64,000 nucleotides of DNA, taken from PGYR01 sp046290495. GTDB taxonomy: Bacteria > Bacteroidota > Ignavibacteria > Kapaibacteriales > UBA2268. The position numbers and the translations under genes are program-made. The stretch spans positions 1,116,001 through 1,180,000 of the forward strand of contig JBKAGT010000005.1 of the NCBI GenBank assembly GCA_046290495.1, given 5' to 3'. Under the pieces are notes generated by a model. It searched no databases, was not told where the DNA came from, and saw nothing but the letters and a program-made list of their open reading frames with translations. This document shows, one piece after another, positions 42,068 to 50,445 of this stretch (its first letter is position 1; each line of letters begins with the position of its first letter).

Positions 42068-43624
42068 TTACTGAACTACGAACTTACCTAGTTTTATATT
42101 TCCATCTGATTCAGTTTTATATATATAAACTCCAGCAGACAATAAATTCATATCGATATCATCAACTCTAATTACATTTTTATTTTCAAAATCTATAACT
42201 GAGCTTGAGCCAGAGGAAATCAATTTCATATCCACCGTATAAATATCGAAATTAATTACATCCTCTGCACCCTCTGGTATAGGTAAATACATTTCGCTAT
42301 CACTGTTTTTTCGATAAGGATTTGGGAATGCTTCTACGAACTCTTTACCTACTAACTCAATAAAATTGTAGCAAAATATATCACTAGCACTAACCTTGTA
42401 GGATAAATCTATTTGCTCAAAATTATTTAATAATACATCTTTGTTCGCTATCGACAATTCTCCATTTGCTAGCACAGTTCTATTCATAACTGCGTTATCC
42501 AAATCTGTGTTCACTATCATAGCAATCAAAGTATCAGGGTTACCATTATCTTTATCTTTTATTATTTTGTTTGGACTAAATGTAAATGGAATTAGCTGTT
42601 CGCTTAGGTTTTCTTCAAACCCACTATAATTTCTAGAATTAGTCAATGTAAGATTAGGTAAATCAGCAGCATATCTGAATCCATATCCATCTACTGCATT
42701 ATCTCCTGTTCTATACATCCATTCAGTAAATTCACAAAAACTAACTGAAAGACTTGTTCCAAGATTATTTAAAACTCTATTTAAAGATTCTGTATCATTT
42801 TCGTTTCTACCTATTCCCAACCACATATCCAACACAACACCGTCACCAAAAGTTTCATATATATATTGAAAAAAGATTGACATTCCATATCCATCACTTG
42901 GGTTTATTGAATTCGACAATGACATTGTACTTGGTGATTCGAACCATTCAGTTGCCCAGTCTATATAGTCCTTTATTTCAGGGAAGAACCTATACTCCAT
43001 ATAGGTTGCTGTCATCTCACCCATTACTCTAAAATCCGACCTAGTTATTTGAAATTGAATAGAATGAAAAAACTCATGAAACAAAGTTATCTTAAGGCCA
43101 TCTATACCTGTAGTATTATACTTATCATCTTCATCGCTAAAATTATTATCGATGACTATGAACGAAGTATTTACAATTTCATTTTCAGGGTTAATAACTG
43201 CACCTTCAGGTCTTGCACCTCCATAATATGGTGAATTTGCTAATTCCTTTATATATATGTCATACATTTCTGTACCACCAGCATTAGCGTCATACTCATC
43301 AAACTGAAAGCCCAATAATTCTACCTCAGAATAATATGCAAGATCTATGTAGTAAAGAGTAGAATCAATATAATCTGGGATATCGTTATTATTATTGTCT
43401 ACAGATGAAACAGCATTAAAACCACTTATGTCATAGTGCACAGCAAACAAACCCGATTCGGATACAACCGTGTGTTGCATATTCTCTCTAGTAAATATTT
43501 CATTTTGAACCATGCTTTCTTTGGAATGATAAGCTTGGAATGTGTGAGGGAAATCACATTTTTGAGCAAATGTGAAATTGTAGCCCATAAGAAACAGGAG
43601 TATGATTATCAATCTTGTAGACAT
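42068..43624 (-). CDS. Secreted HExxH metalloprotease-like protein with T9SS-type tail
   Basis: 518 residues with a signal peptide (MSTRLIIILLFLMGYNFTFAQ). Early text HYDISGFNAVSSVDNNNNDIPDYID resembles MXAN_6640-type putative metalloproteases. The zinc motif HEFFHSIQFQ (near residue 180) is followed by MGEMTATYMEYRFFPE with a likely third-ligand Glu, as in gluzincins. From ~430 there is a C-terminal beta-domain with PNPYRKNSDSEMYLP and SAGVYIYKTESDGNIKLGKFVVQ, which matches a type IX secretion sorting domain. Predicted to be exported to the surface. First-but-one gene of the envelope operon. Confidence 0.85.
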   Translation of the reverse strand: MSTRLIIILLFLMGYNFTFAQKCDFPHTFQAYHSKESMVQNEIFTRENMQHTVVSESGLFAVHYDISGFNAVSSVDNNNNDIPDYIDSTLYYIDLAYYSEVELLGFQFDEYDANAGGTEMYDIYIKELANSPYYGGARPEGAVINPENEIVNTSFIVIDNNFSDEDDKYNTTGIDGLKITLFHEFFHSIQFQITRSDFRVMGEMTATYMEYRFFPEIKDYIDWATEWFESPSTMSLSNSINPSDGYGMSIFFQYIYETFGDGVVLDMWLGIGRNENDTESLNRVLNNLGTSLSVSFCEFTEWMYRTGDNAVDGYGFRYAADLPNLTLTNSRNYSGFEENLSEQLIPFTFSPNKIIKDKDNGNPDTLIAMIVNTDLDNAVMNRTVLANGELSIANKDVLLNNFEQIDLSYKVSASDIFCYNFIELVGKEFVEAFPNPYRKNSDSEMYLPIPEGAEDVINFDIYTVDMKLISSGSSSVIDFENKNVIRVDDIDMNLLSAGVYIYKTESDGNIKLGKFVVQ

Positions 43625-43658
43625 AGGCTAATAAGGATAAAGTCAAGAGAATAGTGGC

Positions 43659-44081
43659 TTACCGGAAAAGCTCTTTAATCATTCCCCATGTTCTTTTTAC
43701 GGAACTAATATTGTGGCTAACAGTAATTTCTTTAGAATCATTCGAAGTGCCGTTTTTGTAAATTACTTTTACTTTATACTTCAAATCTATCTTTTCTTGT
43801 ACCTGAGGTTGCTTAGCACTGTTTTTTATAAATGCTTCAACGTCGATGTATTTATAAGTTGAGTTGTTGCCCTTAGCGTCTTTTTCAGCAATCTTAGTGA
43901 AAACACCATGATTAGAGCGATATAGCTCATACGAATCAACATTACTTTCAGTACCCAATATCCACTCAACCATTACATTATCTCCCTCTGGCCTAGCATC
44001 TAATCTAGAAAAATCTAAAGTGCTCGCTAACAATAGCGTTGCCGAAAGGGTAAAGAATAATATAATTATTGATTTTCTCAT
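43659..44081 (-). CDS. Secreted fibronectin type III-like protein
   Basis: 140 residues: signal peptide (IIILFFTLSATLLLAS), then one FN3-like beta domain (DARPEGDNVMVEWILGTESNVDSYELYRSNHGVFTKI, DLKYKVKVIYKNGTSNDSKEITV). It resembles FN3 modules used in extracellular proteins of this phylum, but it stands alone without a sorting tail. It is the promoter-proximal gene of the murI operon. Cellular role unknown. Confidence 0.75.
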   Translation of the reverse strand: MRKSIIILFFTLSATLLLASTLDFSRLDARPEGDNVMVEWILGTESNVDSYELYRSNHGVFTKIAEKDAKGNNSTYKYIDVEAFIKNSAKQPQVQEKIDLKYKVKVIYKNGTSNDSKEITVSHNISSVKRTWGMIKELFR

Positions 44082-44302
44082 CTGACTAATTTAACAAATA
44101 TTTTCAAATTTTAAAATGGTTTATACCTATTATACACTTTATACATACAATAGTTACACTAAATTACGTACTAATTATTTATTTAATGCAAATATTATGT
44201 TAATATTAAGTTTAGATTGTATTAGTAAATAAGCAATTTCCTTGCCTATTTTTTTCAATTATTTATAGTAGATAAAAATATAGTTCGTAATTTGAAATCA
44301 GT

Positions 44303-45625
44303 ATGAAAGGACTTTTTAATAATAGTGATAATAGAAAGATAAATAGAAACACCCCCTTAGCTGAGAGGTTGCGACCTAGCAATATAGACGAAGTAGTTGG
44401 ACAAAAACATTTGATTGGCGAAGGTGCTCCGCTGAGACAATTTTTTGAAATTGGTGACTTTCCCTCCATAATATTTTGGGGTCCACCAGGTGTTGGTAAA
44501 ACTACTTTTGCAACACTAATAGCTGATGCTGGAGATTACGAATACCGTAGAATTTCTGCTATTGAATCTGGTGTCGCAGAACTTAGAAAGATTATAGCAG
44601 CAGCAAAAAAAATTCATAACACAGGCCGAAAGTATCTGTTATTTATAGATGAGATACATAGATTTAACAAATCTCAACAAGATTCATTGCTTCATGCTGT
44701 CGAAACTGGTGTACTTACACTAATTGGTGCTACTACTGAGAACCCATCTTTTGAAGTAAACGGTGCATTACTCAGTCGTTGTAATGTATATAGATTAGAG
44801 CAGTTGAGCGATACTGAAGTAAAATCATTGATTAACAATGCAATAGAGAACGATATATATCTATCAGAATACGAAATCAATATAGATGACTGGGACGTAT
44901 TAATAAACCTTTCAGGTGGAGATGGTAGAACAGCACTCAATGTTTTAGAATCAGCTATTCGCTTTGCGAAGAAAACTGATAATAATCAGGTGAACCTTAA
45001 TAGCGAGTTGTATGAAAAAGCCTTACTTAGAAGAGTAGTGAAGTATGATAAGAAGGGCGAAAATCACTATGACACTATTTCAGCTTTTATAAAATCTATG
45101 CGTGGTTCAGACCCAGACTCAGCAATGATTTGGTTAGCCAAAATGTTAGAAGCAGGAGAAGACCCTAAGTTTATAGCTCGTAGATTAGTAATATTTGCCA
45201 GTGAAGACATCGGGAATGCAGATACAAATGCTCTAAGACTAGCAATTTCAGTATTCGATGCAGTGAATATGATTGGGATGCCCGAAGCGGGAATAAATTT
45301 GGCACAAGGTGTTACATATTTAGCTTCAGCACCAAAATCAAACGCTTCATACAAAGCATATAAAGAAGCACTAGAATTTGTTAGAAGTTCTGGTGAGTTG
45401 ACTGTGCCTCTTCACCTAAGGAATGCCCCTACAAAAATGATGAAATCAGAAGGATTTGGAAAAGATTACAAATATCCACATGATTTTGGTGGATTCGTAG
45501 AGCAGAATTACTTCCCTGAAGGCAAAGAAAAAAGGTATTTCTACAAACCGAAAAATTCTGGATTAGAAAAAAAGATACTGGATAGACTTAGAAACCTATG
45601 GGAAAAAGATGGTGATGAAAATTAA
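44303..45625 (+). CDS. rarA: Replication-associated recombination protein A (MgsA/RarA)
   Basis: 440-residue AAA+ ATPase of the RarA/WHIP family: PLAERLRPSNIDEVVGQKHLIG, Walker A GPPGVGKTTFA, Walker B LLFIDEIHRFNKSQQDSLL, sensor 1 GATTENPSFEVN with LLSRCNVYRLEQLS, and a C-terminal tetramerisation region with AGEDPKFIARRLVIFASEDIGNAD and HLRNAPTKMMK. It acts at stalled forks. ATG at 44303 preceded by a long AT-rich gap divergent to the FN3-like gene. Confidence 0.96.
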   Translation: MKGLFNNSDNRKINRNTPLAERLRPSNIDEVVGQKHLIGEGAPLRQFFEIGDFPSIIFWGPPGVGKTTFATLIADAGDYEYRRISAIESGVAELRKIIAAAKKIHNTGRKYLLFIDEIHRFNKSQQDSLLHAVETGVLTLIGATTENPSFEVNGALLSRCNVYRLEQLSDTEVKSLINNAIENDIYLSEYEINIDDWDVLINLSGGDGRTALNVLESAIRFAKKTDNNQVNLNSELYEKALLRRVVKYDKKGENHYDTISAFIKSMRGSDPDSAMIWLAKMLEAGEDPKFIARRLVIFASEDIGNADTNALRLAISVFDAVNMIGMPEAGINLAQGVTYLASAPKSNASYKAYKEALEFVRSSGELTVPLHLRNAPTKMMKSEGFGKDYKYPHDFGGFVEQNYFPEGKEKRYFYKPKNSGLEKKILDRLRNLWEKDGDEN

Positions 45626-45646
45626 GAGAAGGAGAGACATAATAAA

Positions 45647-46660
45647 TTGAAAAAGATATTCTACTTATTAATAATACTTACATTAGTTTCAGCTTTACTA
45701 ATGATAAGCTACACAAACTCAAAGCTAAGTGAATACCCTGCTTTTAGCGATACGGTAACTGTTAACATAGCTAAAAATAGTAATGTTGATCAGATTGTTA
45801 CTAAATTCAATGAGTATGACTTACTCACTCCAGATTGGTTATTCAGCAATTATATAAAATTTATAATGAAAAAAGACGGAAAGGGAGTATTTGCTGGTAA
45901 CTATGACATTACACCTACTACTAGTAATGATGAAATCATTGATATGATATTGACAGGTGGATATGCGTCTACATTAAGTATAACAATTCCAGAAGGGTTA
46001 AATAATTCTGAGATAGCTGAGATATTAGAAAGCAAATTAGGTATAGATAAGTTTAAGTTCTTAAGACTAACTAAATCTGATAGCCTTTTGTCTGAATGGA
46101 ATATAAAAGCCAATAATACCATTGGCTATTTATTACCAGAAACATACGACTTCTATGGTGATGAAGATGAAACTCAAGCAATCGACAAGCTACTTAAACA
46201 TCATCAAGATATTTGGACTTCAGACAATGAACAAAAACTAAAAGAATCTGGATTGACTAAGCATGAGTTACTTACTATAGCTTCTATAGTACAAGCTGAG
46301 ACCCCTCTGGATAGCGAGCTTGAAACCGTAGCTGGATTATATCTTAATAGAGTAAAAATTGGTATGCTGCTACAAGCAGACCCAACAGTTCAGTTTGCCC
46401 TTGGTAATAAAAAAAGATTACTATACAAGGACTTGGAGTATGATAGTCCGTACAACACATATAAATATGCTGGCATACCACCGGGCCCAATCAACAATCC
46501 AGGAAAAGCTGCAATATTAGCTACTCTGAATCCGGCTGAGCATGATTTTCTATACATGGTAGCTTATGGAGATGGCTCAGGTGCTCACTACTTTGCAAAA
46601 ACGGTTAGAGAACATAATAACAATGTAATCAAATACAAAAAAGCCAGAGGAAGATTATAA
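45647..46660 (+). CDS. mltG: Endolytic transglycosylase MltG
   Basis: 337-residue inner membrane protein: N-terminal membrane anchor (KKIFYLLIILTLVSALLMISY), a YceG domain with TIPEGLNNSEIAEIL, LLPETYDF, TIASIVQAETPLDSELETVAGLYLNRV, QADPTVQFALG, YDSPYNTYKYAGIPPGPINNPG and a final YFAKTVREHNNNV. In many MltG proteins the motif reads ASIVExE; here the first position is Gln (ASIVQAE) and the second Glu is kept. The start is TTG at 45647, with AAGGAGAG upstream. Cuts nascent glycan strands to end polymerisation. Confidence 0.93.
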   Translation: MKKIFYLLIILTLVSALLMISYTNSKLSEYPAFSDTVTVNIAKNSNVDQIVTKFNEYDLLTPDWLFSNYIKFIMKKDGKGVFAGNYDITPTTSNDEIIDMILTGGYASTLSITIPEGLNNSEIAEILESKLGIDKFKFLRLTKSDSLLSEWNIKANNTIGYLLPETYDFYGDEDETQAIDKLLKHHQDIWTSDNEQKLKESGLTKHELLTIASIVQAETPLDSELETVAGLYLNRVKIGMLLQADPTVQFALGNKKRLLYKDLEYDSPYNTYKYAGIPPGPINNPGKAAILATLNPAEHDFLYMVAYGDGSGAHYFAKTVREHNNNVIKYKKARGRL

Positions 46661-46675
46661 TCTTTACTCTGGCTT
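46637..46675 (-). terminator. Terminator for metK (and hairpin shared with mltG end)
   Basis: AAGCCAGAG (46641-46649) pairs with CTCTGGCTT (46667-46675), with an inner palindrome around the mltG stop. On the minus strand a T-run follows, so it ends metK transcription; on the plus strand it is less T-rich. Confidence 0.75.
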
Positions 46676-46699
46676 AGAAAATATATTTTAACTTCTATA

Positions 46700-47845
46700 T
46701 TACAGCAATCCAGCTTTAATCTTTTCAGTTAGGTCTAATTTTTCCCAAGGGAACTCGTCTCTTCCAAAGTGACCATAGGTAGCAGTCTTTCTGAAAATAG
46801 GATTAGTCAAACCAAATGTTTTGATGATTCCACTTGGAGTCAAATCAATATTCTTATTTATCCAATCAGCAATTTCAAACCTATCTCTTTCAGATGTGCC
46901 ATGAGTGTCAACGTAAACTGATAGTGGTTTTTCTACACCGATTGCATAAGCAAGCTGAATAGTACACTCGCTGGCAACTCCAGCAGCAACCATATTTTTT
47001 GCAATGTACCTAGATGCATAAGCTGCTGAACGGTCTACTTTCGTAGAATCTTTTCCAGAAAACGCTCCACCACCATGAGGTGCTTTTCCACCATAAGTAT
47101 CAACTATAATTTTTCTTCCTGTCAATCCTGTATCTCCGTGAGGACCACCAATTACGAACTGGCCAGTTGGATTTACAATATATTCTGTCTTGTCGTCTAT
47201 CCACTCACTAGGAATAAGACCATTTATCACATTTTCAATCACATCATTTTTAATCTGATCAGCAGTAATACCTGGATCATGCTGAGTAGAAACAACAACA
47301 TTATGAACTCTTGATATTTCATCATTCTCATTATATTCCAATGTAATCTGTGCCTTTGAGTCCGGCCTTAGATATGTCATCTTCTGTTGGGCTTTTCTTA
47401 TTTCAGCTAACTTCATTAGCACTTTGTGCGAATACATTAGTGCAGCTGGCATTAGCTCTTCAGTTTCGTTTACAGCATATCCGAACATAATACCTTGGTC
47501 ACCAGCTCCGCCTCTGTCAACTCCCATAGCTATATCTTCCGATTGCTTATTCAGCACATTAAGCACGCTGCATGATTCGGAATCAAATTTGTATGCACCC
47601 TTTGTATAACCAATATCTCTTATTACTTCTCTTGCAATTTCAGGTATATCTACATATGCATTGGTGGTAACTTCACCACCAACTACTATCATACCAGTAG
47701 CAGCAAAACATTCGCATGCTACTCTTGCATTTGGGTCTTCTTTTAATATTGAATCTAATACTGCGTCTGAAACTTGATCGCAAATTTTATCTGGGTGGCC
47801 TTCTGAAACTGATTCTGATGTAAAATGATAAACTTTTTCACTCAT
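46700..47845 (-). CDS. metK: S-adenosylmethionine synthetase
   Basis: 381-residue enzyme making SAM from methionine and ATP. HFTSESVSEGHPDKICDQVSDAVLD (N-terminal loop with catalytic His), GAGDQGIMFGYAVNETEELMPAAL, GGPHGDTGLTGRKIIVDTYGGKAPHGGGAFSGKDSTKVDRSAAYASRYIA, and YGHFGRDEFPWEKLD near the end. All are standard. I start it at the ATG of MSEKVYHF (47845); a TTG one codon upstream is less likely. The gap to the upstream LysM gene is only about 50 bases, too small for a SAM riboswitch. Confidence 0.98.
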   Translation of the reverse strand: MSEKVYHFTSESVSEGHPDKICDQVSDAVLDSILKEDPNARVACECFAATGMIVVGGEVTTNAYVDIPEIAREVIRDIGYTKGAYKFDSESCSVLNVLNKQSEDIAMGVDRGGAGDQGIMFGYAVNETEELMPAALMYSHKVLMKLAEIRKAQQKMTYLRPDSKAQITLEYNENDEISRVHNVVVSTQHDPGITADQIKNDVIENVINGLIPSEWIDDKTEYIVNPTGQFVIGGPHGDTGLTGRKIIVDTYGGKAPHGGGAFSGKDSTKVDRSAAYASRYIAKNMVAAGVASECTIQLAYAIGVEKPLSVYVDTHGTSERDRFEIADWINKNIDLTPSGIIKTFGLTNPIFRKTATYGHFGRDEFPWEKLDLTEKIKAGLL

Positions 47846-47895
47846 CAAAACTTTTTATCCTTATTTGTCTTTATATTAATTGAATTGTTTTTAGC

Positions 47896-50193
47896 TTATT
47901 GAACTCTTACTTTTTGCCCTACTTGTATTCTTCGTGGGTTTAGTCTACTATTTAGTCTAAGTAAGCTCTCAACTGAAACACCAAACTTGGAAGCGACTCT
48001 AGCAAGTGTTTCCCCTCTCTTTATTCTATAGTACTTAGGTGCATTTTTAACAGTACTTTTGTTTGCCGATGCACTACCTTTGGAATAAGTAGGAGTAGTT
48101 ACTTTCAGGGTAGAACCTGCATATATTGTATTACCTCTGATTTTGCTTGAGTTGATTGCCTTAAGCTCTCTTTCACTCATGCCATATCTAGCAGCAATAG
48201 TACTAACAGTTTCCCCTCTTCTAACCTTGTGATATTTCACTTGGTCTTTTATCACTTTTGGTGTTTTGACCTTAGCAATAGCTGTGCTATTGTATGTTTT
48301 TATCTTTAGTATTTGTCCTGGGTAAATTCTAGTTCCATCTAATCTATTTAGCTCTTGTAGTTCAGAGATTGATGTAGCATAGTCACCAGCGATTCTACCG
48401 AGTGACTCTCCTCTTTGTACATTGTGTCGCACTATAATTGGTTGCGACTTTTTGCTTTCACTTTCTGGAGCTGACTCAATAGTCTTTTTTGCTACAACTA
48501 ATCTTTGTCCAACTCTTAGGTTGTCTTCCCATCTCGATAAGCCATTCAGATCTCTCAAGTAACTAATACTAATGCCATATCTTCTTGAGATACTGTAAAG
48601 TGATTCGCCTCTTCTTACTGAATGGGTTATATCACGAGTACCGTCCATTGGGTAATAAGTACCAGATTTATCAGAAGCTTTGTTAATAGCAGTATATTTG
48701 TCAGCTGAAATTGGGATTCTTAAATCACTACCTCTTTTCAGTTTTGACCTTGTACTTCTTAGACCATTAAGCTCCACTAAGTCTTTCTTATCAACTCCAT
48801 ACTTTACAGAGATTTTAGACAGTGTCTCATATCTTTCTACAGTGTGGGTTACCCAAGGTTGTTTCTCTTCATCTTTTAAATTTTTGAAGTTACTAGCAAA
48901 TGTTTCAAAGCTATTAACCGGTATTTTCAGTTCATAAGAACCCATATCAGGAGGAGTGCAACCTTTTATTAATTCAGGGTTCAGATTTCTCAATTCTTCT
49001 TCTGTTATATTAGCACATTTAGCTAATACATCAAGATTAACTGGTTCATTGATTGTGAATGTATCGAAGCTATATGGCTCCTGCAGCTCTAATTCATCAA
49101 TATTGAAACCATATTTTTCAGGGTTCATTGCTATAGTTGCAGTTGCTATATACAAAGGAACATAGTGTCTAGTTTCTTTTGGTAATCTACTTCTTAGCTC
49201 CCAGAAGTTCGGATTAGTCTTACCCGATCTTCTAATTGCTCTTCTTACTCTACCTTGACCACAGTTGTATGCAGCCATAGCAAGATGCCAATCTCCAAAC
49301 TCATCATATAGCTGCTTTAAGTATCTCATAGCAGCTCTTGTAGATTTCTCAGGATCACGACGTTCATCTATCCAATATGACTCACCATCATTCAAACCAA
49401 AATCCTTACCAGTAGCCCTCATAAATTGCCATAAACCAACTGCTTTTGCCCTTGACAGAGCATTAGGGTTTAATGCGCTCTCTATCATTGATAGATAAAC
49501 AATCTCCTCAGGCATATTTTCTTCTTTGGCAATTTGTTTCATCATTTTGAACCATTTACCAGAACGTTCTAGCCATTTTGAAAAGAATTTCTTCGCTTTA
49601 GTTTGAGTCAGCCATTGTAGATTTTTCTGAACATATTTATTCTCATCCATAGGGATAAGCAGAGAGTCTGGGCCTAAAAATGGCAGACCGTTGTCTTCAA
49701 CAATTGTTTCTGACTCTGGCAAATCCATTACTTCAGCACCTGTGATAGCTTGATTGCTTTCTAAATCTTCAATCATTCTGTCACGGATAATGAATAATGG
49801 AGCATCTGCATCCAACTGGTCAAAGTCCGTTACATAGTGCTCAAAATCTTCAATAATTGCATTAGTCAAACTAACAAAATCATCATTGTATTCTACACCT
49901 GGGTAGCTAGCTATTTGGTTTAACTCATTTAGAGCGCTAGTAAAAAACTCTGAGGCTTTAGTAGTATCCTTTTTTTGCACTAATATCAAAGCAGTAAGGT
50001 ATTTTTTTCTAGAATTTTCGAGAGCAATATTAATCTCATTATCAAAACTACCGCTTAGAACAGGATAACCGTCTAATACAGAGTAATTGTCTGGGAATAT
50101 ATAAATATGGTTTGATTTCGGGACTTGCCCATCTAGTGTTGTATTGAAGCCCAACAGACTAGATAAAATAATTAAACTGCAGATAATTCTCAT
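47896..50193 (-). CDS. mltD: LysM-containing lytic transglycosylase (MltD type)
   Basis: 765 residues: signal peptide, an N-terminal helical region, an SLT domain at about residues 215-340 (YLSMIESALNPNALSRAKAVGLWQFMRATGKDFGL, DPEKSTRAAMRYLKQLYDEFGDWHLAMAAYNCGQGRV; catalytic Glu of MIES), then five LysM repeats from ~445 to the end (HTVERYETLSKIS, HSVRRGESLYSIS, HNVQRGESLGRIA, HKVRRGETVSTIA, YRIKRGETLARVA). LysM modules bind peptidoglycan. A second, LysM-free transglycosylase is encoded at 40575-41459. Upstream gap of 252 bases is AT-rich and probably holds divergent promoters. Confidence 0.95.
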   Translation of the reverse strand: MRIICSLIILSSLLGFNTTLDGQVPKSNHIYIFPDNYSVLDGYPVLSGSFDNEINIALENSRKKYLTALILVQKKDTTKASEFFTSALNELNQIASYPGVEYNDDFVSLTNAIIEDFEHYVTDFDQLDADAPLFIIRDRMIEDLESNQAITGAEVMDLPESETIVEDNGLPFLGPDSLLIPMDENKYVQKNLQWLTQTKAKKFFSKWLERSGKWFKMMKQIAKEENMPEEIVYLSMIESALNPNALSRAKAVGLWQFMRATGKDFGLNDGESYWIDERRDPEKSTRAAMRYLKQLYDEFGDWHLAMAAYNCGQGRVRRAIRRSGKTNPNFWELRSRLPKETRHYVPLYIATATIAMNPEKYGFNIDELELQEPYSFDTFTINEPVNLDVLAKCANITEEELRNLNPELIKGCTPPDMGSYELKIPVNSFETFASNFKNLKDEEKQPWVTHTVERYETLSKISVKYGVDKKDLVELNGLRSTRSKLKRGSDLRIPISADKYTAINKASDKSGTYYPMDGTRDITHSVRRGESLYSISRRYGISISYLRDLNGLSRWEDNLRVGQRLVVAKKTIESAPESESKKSQPIIVRHNVQRGESLGRIAGDYATSISELQELNRLDGTRIYPGQILKIKTYNSTAIAKVKTPKVIKDQVKYHKVRRGETVSTIAARYGMSERELKAINSSKIRGNTIYAGSTLKVTTPTYSKGSASANKSTVKNAPKYYRIKRGETLARVASKFGVSVESLLRLNSRLNPRRIQVGQKVRVQ

Positions 50194-50445
50194 TCTAAGA
50201 TTCCGCTTTTTTTACTTAAAATACTCTTTATGCACATATACTAGCATCGTAAGTTAAAATAAATAATTGAAACTACAAACAATTATAGCAATTCCATATT
50301 AAATTCAACTTCGGTTTTCATTCTACGATTATAACAAATAATTGTTATATATAAGTTTGGTATAATATATGCTGTTAATTTTAATTCATTTTCGTAGGAA
50401 TTATTCTATGATATTAATTTTTAATTTATTAAGTTTGAGAACTTT

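Noticed and set aside
47849..47895. Possible SAM riboswitch before metK
   Set aside because: The gap is only about 50 bases and has none of the SAM motifs.
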